From the NCBI GenBank assembly GCA_010645155.1, contig CM021320.1, positions 2,090,327 through 2,154,326 on the forward strand: a stretch of DNA of 64,000 nucleotides, given 5' to 3'. This document shows positions 24,477 through 33,086 of the stretch, in pieces. Under the pieces are notes generated by a model. It was given only the letters and a program-made list of their open reading frames with translations. It was not told the DNA's origin and searched no databases. Position 1 is the first letter of the stretch. Every line of letters starts with the position of its first letter. The DNA comes from Tigriopus japonicus (taxonomy: Eukaryota; Arthropoda; Copepoda; Harpacticoida; Harpacticidae). A program made the translations under genes and the position numbers.

Positions 24477-27400
24477 CTACCAAACGGCTACAAAATACCA
24501 AGAATATAATCTCAGGGCAACAATATGTTTTCTATCAAAGTTTACCATGGGTTCACCCAGGTCCTCGCTCAATTCTGCCAATTTCTCCTTATTCTTATAA
24601 TGGGTGACGGCTTGAACCATAGCATGAGCCCGTTTCTTCGGGCAGTTGCTCTTGAAGATCCCAGAACCCACGAAGACTCCATCAACTCCCAACTGCATGA
24701 GTAGGCTCACATCCGCAGGAGTGGCTAAAAAAAGAGGATTACAAAGAATCTATGGTATTGCCCTCGGGAATTTAACTTTAGAACACTCACCCAATCCCCC
24801 AGCGGCAAAGTTGACCACGGGTAAACGGCCTAACTTGGCAGTCTCACGCAATAAATCCACAGGGACTTGAATTTGCTTGGCATACGAGAAGAGCTCGGAA
24901 TCGTCCATGGCTTGAGCCAGGCGAATCTCACGATTGATGGTACGAGCGTGATGAACGGCATTAACCACATTACCTAGAAAATGATCAGGGTATTAAAAGC
25001 AGGTAACACAACGTGGCAACGAATTGTCGGTTTGATCACGATTGATTGGATAAGTCTGATATAGAATTGGACATGTTGTATCCGCCTCCCATAAAATTCC
25101 GATTCCCAGAAGGCCTCCAAGCTCTGGCTGATTGAACTCGGCGGAGAGACCGAGATTGAGTTTGCAATTCTTTCTCGCGCTTCAGTCGATTCAATTTCTC
25201 TTCTCGGAGCTTTTGATACATTTTTGTCACATCTACCAGTTTTCGTTTGACCACGTGGTAATCGTCTAAATGTTTCTCGATCTTGATCTTTAGCTCCTTG
25301 ATTTGGCTTCGGTACATGTTGTTTTCGGCGTAGAGGCCCAATTGTTGATCTGATTTTTTCATAAGCTCCTTTTTCAGATCTCGGATCTCATCGAGCACAT
25401 CAACCCCTGGATGCCTGGCTAAAGAGGCTCGAAGATCCTGGATCACTTTATCTTTGTCATCGATCAAGGCCTCTTTTTCCACAATCGACTGGTGTCGTTT
25501 GAGAAGTAGCTTCTGGAGAAAGTTAATCTTTTGAATCATTTCCATGGTGGATGGGTCATTGCCTTCCAACTTGCGCCACCGATGCACGTTCAAAGGATTC
25601 TCATTCTCCATCTTGAGGGATTTAACTTTGCACCGTTCTTTTAAAAGTTCCTTCTGCAGATGAAGAACCTCCTTCTTGGTCTCTTCGAGTGTCTGAGTGC
25701 CCTTCGAAAACTTATCGCACTCTTGTTTGAGGCGCTTAATCTCCAGCTTCAAAATGCGAATATCCTCCTCCTTCTCATTAAATTTACATTCTCCTCGAGC
25801 TAAAGCCTTTTCCTGAATCTGGCATCGTCTTACAAGAGTGGCTAGATCCTCCTCTTTGGTGGCAAATTTGGAATTGAGCAACGAGCGTTCATTGAAGGCT
25901 TGTTCCAACTTGCTTTGACATTGGGTCAATTCTTGCTCCACATTGGAATGTCGTTGATTGAGCATTTGGAAGCTCTTTTCCACCTCCTTGCTCTTGTGAC
26001 GCATGGTGTTAGCCTCTTCCTTGGATTTGTCGATTTCTCGCTGTAATTCTTCTTTGTCCTTGAGCAGCTTTTGTCGCTCTTGATTTTCTTTAGTCAACGC
26101 GGTTTCCTTGGCCACCATTTCTTCTTTGAGTTGGTCAAACTGATGCTGCAATACTCTCATTTTACTCTTAAGATCAGAAATTTCATCTTGAGCTTCGGTC
26201 AAGTTTTTGTTCAAAACGGTACGATCACTTCGAGCCGCTTCGTACAAATTGTGCTTCCTTTTGAGTTGATTTTCCATTTCTGAGAGATCTTTTCGATGGG
26301 TAAAAACGGTATGCTCAGCATCTCGAATTTCGTCCAATAATTGATCGACTCGTTTGGCCAAGGTCTGTGCCTCTTGAAGGTAGTGATCTCGTTCTTCTTC
26401 CAAAGTGGCAATGCAATGCCTTTGTTTGTCGGTCTTGGAGTCCAAAAAGTTATGGTTCTTCCTCAATTCGGCCACACTTTCTTGTCCCATTTGGATTTCA
26501 CGCTGTTGTTTGGCCACAGTTCCATTCAATCGTTTGATGTTGTGCTCAAGAACGGAGATTTCGTGTCGCTTCTCCTCCACTTTTTTCTTCTCCAAAAGGG
26601 AACTGTGTTTGAGCTCGGCAATCTGTTTCTTCAATTCCATAGTGTCCTCTTTGAGTTTGAATCGATCCGCTTCGAGATTCTCTTTACTTTTTTCTACACC
26701 CGCCAACCTCTTCTTGAGCTCTTCATATTCTTTGTGCGCCTTGAGGATTTCCATTTTCCCTTGAGAGATCACCTCATCTTTGGCACCCAAGTCTTGAGTG
26801 GTCTTCTTGCTCTCTTGCTCGATTTGTTGGATCGTCAGAGTTTGGAGTTCAATTTGACCTTCCAACTCTTCTACGTGAACGCTAAATGCTTGAAGTTGCT
26901 CCTGAAGCCCGTCGTTTAGTTTGCTTTTTTCCACGAGGGACTGTTCCAACTTCTGGACATTGCTTTGGATGGAATTCTTCTCGGCTTTTAGGACTTCAAT
27001 TTCTTTCACTTGCGTTTCCACCTCAGATTTCAGTTGCTTTACCTCCCGTTCAGTTCGTTCTTTCCTTCGAATTTCACGGTTCATCTCGTTCGTCTTGGAC
27101 TGCAATTCATTACTCAAACCCGAAATTTTCGATTCCAGCGACGATTTGTCGGTTCGAAGCGAGTCGATCTCTTCCATGTGTTTGCTTTCCGAAGCTCGCA
27201 ATTCGGTCACTTGGGACTTCAATAGATCTCGTTGATTCGTAAGCTCATCGCGGAGCTTCCTGAGCTCGTTCAAATTGGTGTCTTCCGCTCCCAAAGTCTT
27301 TTCTTCAATGACTTTGGTGAGATTCTGAATCTCGGTATTCAGAGCCTCGATGGTTTCCCTAGCCCTCTCCTCTCGTTCTTGAGTCATGTCCACCATTTTC

Positions 27401-29893
27401 CAGGCCTTATCAATCTCCTTCCTCAAACTAGCAATGGTGTTCTGATCGTCTTGCGACTTATCGAGTGCGGTGTCCACTTTTGATTGTTGATTGGCGATCT
27501 CGGACATCAGCTCCTGGCATTTGGTTGTCAGGCGTTTCTCGTTCAGATGAGACTTCTCGAGAGCGTTGAAGAGTTTTTCATATTCCCCTCGGAATCCATC
27601 CATGGCCTTATCTTGAGCAAGTTCAGCCAAGACCTCCTTGATTTCCACCACCAGCGTCTCGAAGGCATCATCATCCACGGGTACCGAGGTGATGGTAGGA
27701 TCTTCATTTTCTGAGCCCGTAATATCTTCATTTTCACTAACCTCCATGCTCACGAAGTTGATCTAATTCTCTTATTACTTGTCGGCGTATCGATCCAACA
27801 CAATCCAGTTTTGTTTCATGCTAGATCACAACAGCCCCTCGAAAAAGTTACGGGGTTTCTACTTTCGAGTCCTACCTGTTCCAGCTTCTCCCTTGGTCCT
27901 GATCATGGCTGCTCCTTCGGCGATTCTTCTCAGAGCCTCTCCAAGGTTCCTCGCTCCGCAAACAAACGGCACTTTGAAAGCTCTTTTATCGACATGGTGC
28001 TCATCATCAGCCGGTGTCAACACTGGAAATAGTAGGAAAGTGGTAGCTTTTTGCTAGTATCTTTGTCTACCTTTGGTGTACTAATGGCAAACGCCTTTCA
28101 AAATTGGTCATGAAATGTCACAAGAGCTTTCAAGATTCAGATCATTTCGTTTTTTTTTAATCGCAAATTGCAAAAATGAAAGTTTTTCATTGTCATGACT
28201 TTCAACAAGTGAATAGTATATAATAAAGCAAGGTATTAGTCAAAATCTCAAAATGTGCACCTTTTTCTGCAGAAGCGAAGAAAGTTTAAGTGAAGTGCTT
28301 TGTATGAATAGGCACTAGAAGTAGAATTGTTTGGAGGAATCTGGATCCTTTGAATGGCCTTTTTAGTATTAGCATGTTTGGACCTTTCAAATTCTAACAA
28401 GTTGCCTTAGCCTTACCAATCGTATTTTTTACATGTATGACTTTATTTTAGAGATGAAATTCGAGGGTGCGAGTTAGTCACTTTAAAGCTTACAGTCACT
28501 TTGTTTTTGCTTCCCTCCTTTTTTTTATTTTGCTCATCTTTAACTTTACGGCCTGTGAGCCTTGTTCCTCGGGAATCGAAGATATCTCGTTCTCTTCACA
28601 CTCCATGAAAACCAATGTTAACCTTAAAAAGAACTTTAGCTTGAATATTATACCAAATAATAAAGTACAGGCAAAATGATGGTGCTGGAGAACAAGTTGT
28701 CAGTTAAATAGGGTGCATGTTGACTCCGAACATAAAATCAAGTAAAAATCATGGCTCACGGGCTATACTCAAGCATGTACTTTAGTACATCCGAGCGTGA
28801 CACCTTACCCAGGTTTATTCCATCTGTGCCAGATGAGAGAGCGAAACAAGAAAAAATGCATCACTTTTGATTTGCTTTTAAATGTGGTTGTTAATTTCTC
28901 TTTATAACATTTAATGAAGTGATAAATTTGTTTCCAATGTGACATCTCAGGAGGAGGTATCCAGAACAAGCAATATTAGAATACGCAATATTTGTGTTCT
29001 GAAAAAGAAAAGTCAATAAATCTTGACGAAATCTAAAATGATGTAGCTCCTTCCAGATTCAATTGAGTTATATAAGATAACTTATTAAGGGGACAGAACA
29101 TGCTAGTTCAAGCTTCTTAATTTTCACAACAATTTACCTGCCGTGAGGGGAAGAAAGCCATAAAAAAGCAAAAGAAGATTAGTGCAAAGCTTAAAGGAAC
29201 TATAAACTTCAATACAAGTGCACAAGAGAGTTTGGGGTTTTCCCAATGTATTTGAAGAGACTAACAAAGATTATTTCACTTCTTCATTCTACCACGCCTG
29301 TTTCCACTAGCTTTTTGTTACTTTCACCAATATTAGGGTTTTTTTATCGAAGGCAATGATTGCTTCAAATTGCTTATGTCTAAGCGAACGCAAACAGTGT
29401 CTATTGTTAAGATTAGTAAGTTGTTTAGATGAACAAAAGCAACGCTGACGTGACATTAGAATCACTTTTCCCCTCTTACCTTCTGACTCGTCAATCATAT
29501 CCACCCCCAATGCTTCCAAAATTTGAGCCTCGGCAAAATGACCGATTCTCACTTTGGCAAATACAGGAATGGTGACAGCAGCCATGATTTCTTTAATCAA
29601 TTTTGGATCAGACATCCTAGACACCCCACCATCACGACGAATATCAGCCGGAACCCGTTCCAATGCCATCACAGCACAAGCCTAGAATCCAATTCAAAAA
29701 CATTAGAAACGATCTGTATTTCAAATAACGCTCATTCGAAAAGTCTCAAAAGTCCTACCCCAGCTTCCTCAGCAATCCTGGCTTGCTCAGCGTTGACCAC
29801 ATCCATAATAAGTCCACCTTTGGACATCTGAGCCAAGCCCGATTTGACCACGAAGGATCCCTCAGTTCGATGACCATCTTTTTCGGATGACAT
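24477..29893 (-). CDS. PdxS/SNZ: Pyridoxal 5'-phosphate synthase subunit PdxS (SNZ/PDX1)
   Basis: The synthase subunit makes PLP from ribose 5-phosphate, glyceraldehyde 3-phosphate and ammonia supplied by PdxT. Five exons splice in phase on the minus strand: 29893-29759, 29681-29480, 28022-27876, 24973-24791 and 24724-24477, giving about 304 aa, close to the usual 290-300. Landmarks are [14 protein letters not shown] (Asp31), [21 protein letters not shown] (Lys88, the Schiff-base lysine), [24 protein letters not shown] (Lys156, the second catalytic lysine), [16 protein letters not shown] and [11 protein letters not shown]. All catalytic residues are present. The start is the ATG at 29893. Introns are 77, 1457, 2902 and 66 bp; the third contains the whole CFAP58 gene. 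Conservation stops at SEDLGEPMV; the last 22 or so codons do not match the family tail, and a GTAAAC donor at that point leaves room for a missed terminal exon. PdxT lies divergently 650 bp away. Confidence 0.93.
25036..27747 (-). CDS. CFAP58: Cilia- and flagella-associated protein 58 (CCDC147), intronless, nested in PdxS
   Basis: A single open frame of 903 codons encodes an almost continuous coiled coil. Family landmarks are [20 protein letters not shown] near residue 100, [20 protein letters not shown] near the middle, [15 protein letters not shown], and [16 protein letters not shown] near residue 712. These match CFAP58, which acts in axoneme and sperm-flagellum assembly, and the length fits the family (about 870-900 aa). 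I use the ATG at 27747; an upstream in-frame GTG is not a credible start. The gene lies wholly inside PdxS intron 3, same strand. Only 128 bp separate PdxS exon 3 from its ATG, and 62 bp separate its stop from PdxS exon 4. That 62 bp contains no AATAAA or ATTAAA, so its transcript probably runs into PdxS exonic sequence. I see no poly(A) relic that would mark a retrocopy. Confidence 0.9.
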   Translation of the reverse strand: MEVSENEDITGSENEDPTITSVPVDDDAFETLVVEIKEVLAELAQDKAMDGFRGEYEKLFNALEKSHLNEKRLTTKCQELMSEIANQQSKVDTALDKSQDDQNTIASLRKEIDKAWKMVDMTQEREERARETIEALNTEIQNLTKVIEEKTLGAEDTNLNELRKLRDELTNQRDLLKSQVTELRASESKHMEEIDSLRTDKSSLESKISGLSNELQSKTNEMNREIRRKERTEREVKQLKSEVETQVKEIEVLKAEKNSIQSNVQKLEQSLVEKSKLNDGLQEQLQAFSVHVEELEGQIELQTLTIQQIEQESKKTTQDLGAKDEVISQGKMEILKAHKEYEELKKRLAGVEKSKENLEADRFKLKEDTMELKKQIAELKHSSLLEKKKVEEKRHEISVLEHNIKRLNGTVAKQQREIQMGQESVAELRKNHNFLDSKTDKQRHCIATLEEERDHYLQEAQTLAKRVDQLLDEIRDAEHTVFTHRKDLSEMENQLKRKHNLYEAARSDRTVLNKNLTEAQDEISDLKSKMRVLQHQFDQLKEEMVAKETALTKENQERQKLLKDKEELQREIDKSKEEANTMRHKSKEVEKSFQMLNQRHSNVEQELTQCQSKLEQAFNERSLLNSKFATKEEDLATLVRRCQIQEKALARGECKFNEKEEDIRILKLEIKRLKQECDKFSKGTQTLEETKKEVLHLQKELLKERCKVKSLKMENENPLNVHRWRKLEGNDPSTMEMIQKINFLQKLLLKRHQSIVEKEALIDDKDKVIQDLRASLARHPGVDVLDEIRDLKKELMKKSDQQLGLYAENNMYRSQIKELKIKIEKHLDDYHVVKRKLVDVTKMYQKLREEKLNRLKREKELQTQSRSLRRVQSARAWRPSGNRNFMGGGYNMSNSISDLSNQS
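28023..29479. other. PdxS intron 2 (1457 bp)
   Basis: The donor GTAAGAGG follows the DESE codons and the acceptor TTTCCAG precedes TG TTG ACA, keeping phase 1. I see no gene, RNA or transposon inside; it is AT-rich single-copy-looking sequence. Confidence 0.75.
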
Positions 29894-30543
29894 TTCTGTT
29901 CCTGAAACTTGAACATCGCCAATGAGAGCTTAGTCAGTTTTGAAGAGAATATGTTGTGAACATTGGTTAAAGATTTATGTACCTGGACCCATGTTGATGT
30001 GACTGCGGTCAAAGCTGCAATTGAACTGATTGATATTGAGCTATCGATTGAAAACGAAAGATCGTCAGAGAGGATCTTGGATTTCTCCGTTGATGGAATT
30101 GTGGAGATTATGCAATGACAAGATCTGGATTGGGCGTTCACAACATTATCTTGAAGAATGCAATGGAAAAAATTCCAAAGATCGACAAGTTTGACAAGAT
30201 TGGTGTTGGATGAAAGCGGATACTTGTGCTGAAAATGGGAGGTCCACAAGAATGAGCTCTAATTTAAGTACGTTGAGGCACAAAAATCGTTGTCATACGC
30301 GTACCAAAAGTACAAACATTAAACGTACAAGTTCTCCTACTTTTTGAAAACTTGAACTTGTTACGAATTGAATACAGACATCCACAATTAAGGTTCATGG
30401 AGCAAAGAGCAGATCTCATCTTCCAAATTCTTTGGGGTACTTAGTGGCATTTCATTTGTCAAAAGCTTAACCTCATCCCCAATTGCACTTAGAAACCAAT
30501 TTGCTTTTGTCAGTAGTCAACTACACAGAGTTCTAGCCTTGCA
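29894..30543. promoter_or_regulatory. Shared divergent promoter region of PdxS and PdxT
   Basis: The ATG of PdxS (29893, minus) and that of PdxT (30544, plus) face away from each other across 650 bp with no other gene between them. Both 5' UTRs and promoters must fit here, which suggests coordinated expression of the two enzyme subunits. I cannot identify specific binding sites. The arrangement resembles the divergent SNZ-SNO pairs known from yeast. Confidence 0.6.
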
Positions 30544-31599
30544 ATGTCGGAAACTGTGACTATTGGCGTTTTGGCGTGTCAAGGAGCCTTTAGAGAGCAT
30601 CTGGTTGCTTTGAAACGAGTGGTCCAAGACCTCGAGTTGTCCCTCGATTTGGTGGAAGTGAGGAATGTTTCTCAATTGGATTCTAACCTCAGAGGTCTGA
30701 TTATTCCAGGTAATGATAATATCAATAATAATAATATGATCGAAGAAAAGGTGGGTCAATGTCAAGTTTCTGTCGTAGGTGGAGAATCCACGACCTTAAA
30801 CATATTCTTCGGACAAGAGGATTTTTTGAGCAAACTGAAACAATGGATGAGTTCCACAAACCCTCCTCCGATTGTGTGGGGAACCTGTGCAGGTCTCATT
30901 GTATTGTCGGATCAAGTGGAACATGAAAAATCTGGAGGACAACTAGAGGTTTGAAATACGTTGCACAATTCATATTTATGAGTCTCATTTCCACTTATTG
31001 CTGGATTGTTTCATACAATTAATCAAATTGAGTTACATGCAGCTCAATCCGATGTAATTTCTTCTTTTTTTCCCTTGTAATGAAAAAATCAACAAATCTT
31101 AAAAGAAGACGTATACTATTAATGTAAGAAATACAAACCTTATGATATTGCGGATGAATCGAAAAATAGGGAAAGTAAGCTGAAGATGATTGTTCTAATG
31201 TTCATAACATGCTACCTATTCAATTTGTAGATTGGGGGATTGGCTGTAACTACGTCCAGGAACTTTTTCGGTCGTCAAAACAAAAGCTTCGAACAAAAAT
31301 TGGACTTAGTATCTGAAGAACTGGTGAACTGCCCACCCTACGCTAAAAACCCCGCCTTCCCCGGAATTTTCATTCGCGCCCCTGGCATTCAATCCATCGA
31401 ACCTGACCGTAATGTCCGAGTCCTAGCCGAATTACGAGGCTATCCGGGCCTACCAAAAACTAGTGTAGTAGCAGTGGAACAAGGTTCACTTATGGCGTGT
31501 TCTTTCCATCCCGAATTGTCAACGGATCTACGATTCCATGCCTATTTTGTCCGAAAAGTCCTAAGGAATTCACTTCCGGTCAATTTTTCCACGCAATAA
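30544..31599 (+). CDS. PdxT/SNO: Pyridoxal 5'-phosphate synthase glutaminase subunit PdxT (SNO/PDX2)
   Basis: This class-I glutamine amidotransferase releases ammonia from glutamine for PdxS. Exons 30544-30709, 30779-30948 and 31231-31599 splice to 234 aa, slightly longer than typical bacterial PdxT (about 190-200). Landmarks are IGVLACQGAFREH at the N-terminus, GLIIPGGESTT (the oxyanion strand) formed across intron 1, WGTCAGLI with nucleophile Cys92, SRNFFGRQNKSF, FIRAPGI, and CSFHPELSTD with His205 and Glu207. The catalytic triad is therefore complete. Intron 1 (69 bp) is a multiple of three without a stop, so retention would insert 23 residues into the PGG motif; the splice gives the exact family motif and I take it as correct. 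An AATAAA overlaps the stop codon and a second lies near 31682. Intron-bearing structure argues against bacterial contamination. Confidence 0.93.
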
Positions 31600-31600
31600 A
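31595..31600 (+). terminator. Poly(A) signal overlapping the PdxT stop codon
   Basis: AATAAA overlaps the TAA stop. A second AATAAA about 85 bp downstream is the likelier functional signal, since cleavage from the first would leave almost no 3' UTR. Confidence 0.4.
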
Positions 31601-31885
31601 TGTACAGCGAACCCACTCAACCTCATTTTGGATCTACGTCAAAAAGAAACTGCAAGACGTTTTACATTGAGAAGAACTGACAATAAAATAATTAAGCAGT
31701 TATCGACTCACACTTTTTTCTCATTTTTTTACCTTAAAAGTCGTATTTTTAGCTCATTGGCGGACCTATGAAATGTAGTTAAAGGAACAAAGCAATTTAA
31801 AAAGTTATGGAACACATCAAAACGGCTAGCTTTGTCTAATTTATGGTCTTTGAATGTAAACAAAACAAGTTCACATGGTTGAAAC

Positions 31886-32306
31886 ATGGAAAAGTCCCCG
31901 AAAGTGTTCAATGTCAACGCAGACATGATTATGTCCTCGGCCCAAAACGTGATGAACTTCATGAGTGGGACTGAGCGGAAGGCCGAGAGCGATCAGTTAA
32001 AGGCCATCCTGACCGACCACATTCGAATGGAACACGAGTTCAAAGCGCGATTCCAAGCCCAAGAGAAACTGCAAGAAAAACTGAGAAAAATCCCGGATCT
32101 CGAGCTAGAACAGGTCTACATTACAAAATATATATTGTTATAAACCTACTAACATTGTGTTTATGTGCTTCTAATAGGAATATGAGAGTTTGTATCAACG
32201 AGAAATGTCCCAAAATCCCTGGAACGAGACCACGGTTAACCAGCACCCGCATTTCATTCGACTTTTGGCCATTTTGGATCCTTCAAAAAAAAAAAAAAAA
32301 AAATAG
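31886..32306 (+). CDS. NSMCE2-like N-terminal protein lacking the SP-RING
   Basis: Two exons, 31886-32113 and 32178-32306 (GT-AG, phase 0), give 118 residues. The product is helical and charged, and includes KIPDLELEQEYESLY followed by NQHPHFIRLLAIL. This spacing resembles the region of the SMC5/6 SUMO ligase NSMCE2 just before its SP-RING. No SP-RING (Cys-Pro-Ile-Thr, Cys-Gly-His) is found downstream. The frame ends in an uninterrupted run of 19 A, read as six lysines, then TAG. The run could be a slippage or assembly error hiding more coding sequence, or the gene may be a genuine truncation. The NSMCE2 assignment is tentative; that this is a real two-exon gene is more likely than not. Confidence 0.4.
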
Positions 32307-32978
32307 GAAGCCGGATTGTGGTTGAAGAAACGAAATAATGATTTCTCATGGGACCTGGATGTGGAAAGTAAGAGAATTTTTAGACATTTGCGTAGGAACA
32401 GTTATGCAAGGGCTAAGCTTGATTAATACAAAACTTCAACATCCCATCAGGCAGAATTGTCTTATGTGCTTTTGATGTATTCAGCAACTGTGTTTAATAT
32501 GACGCCATACTATTTGATGCGCATCTTGACACAAAAAATCACTAATCAGAGAAATAAAGGGTTGTTTTAATTTAGAGTCCCCAAAACTTTGATGACAAAT
32601 TGCGACAAAAGGAGACAATATAGTTAACTTAAGGTCAAAACGACTTTTAAAATACAGGTGTATACCTAACTCTTTGTTTTTGTCGTCTTATTTAATTATT
32701 ATTATTATGTCGGCAATATTAGTCCTTCTAATTGGCGCTCAAAGTAAGGATGTTTATTGATAAAAGAGCGTACGTACCTTGAGCGAGGGAGCCGTTCTTG
32801 AATACAAAATCTTAGTTTTGTAACGGGTCAATGAATTCCATTATTACTTTGCCTGAGTATACCTTAAACTGTTTTCTTCAAATGGTATTACTACGATATA
32901 ATCACAAATGATATGTGTCATAAATGATTCTTGATTTGGTAGGGGACTCTAATTCGTGACAACCCTTCAACGTCTTGA

Positions 32979-33086
32979 TTTTTTTTATTCCAACGTAGAG
33001 TATTTTTTTTCACATTCCAACGAAGAGTGTGTTTTTTTATTACAACGAAGAGCATTTTTTTTATTCCAACGAAGAGTATTTTTTTG
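32979..33086 (+). repeat. Four-copy tandem repeat, about 24-27 bp unit
   Basis: The core ATTCCAACGAAGAGTATTTT recurs with starts at 32987, 33014, 33039 and 33063, separated by T-runs of varying length. One copy reads ATTACAACG and one CGTAGAG. It looks like a small AT-rich minisatellite. Confidence 0.7.

Noticed and set aside
26341..26919. 192-codon plus-strand frame opposite CFAP58, and several others in 26.1-27.7 kb
   Set aside because: They are antisense shadows of the long CFAP58 coiled-coil frame, whose codon bias keeps the opposite strand open. No family likeness.
25036..27747. CFAP58 as a retrocopy
   Set aside because: It is intronless, but there is no poly(A) relic or flanking target duplication that I can see, so retrotransposition is not supported from this sequence alone.
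24477..31599. PdxS/PdxT as bacterial contamination in the assembly
   Set aside because: Both genes are split by GT-AG introns that restore exact motifs when removed. A metazoan ciliary gene sits inside one intron, and flanking genes are animal genes.
32979..33086. Tandem array as a CRISPR
   Set aside because: Units and spacers vary irregularly, spacers are T-runs, and the genome is eukaryotic; it is a minisatellite.
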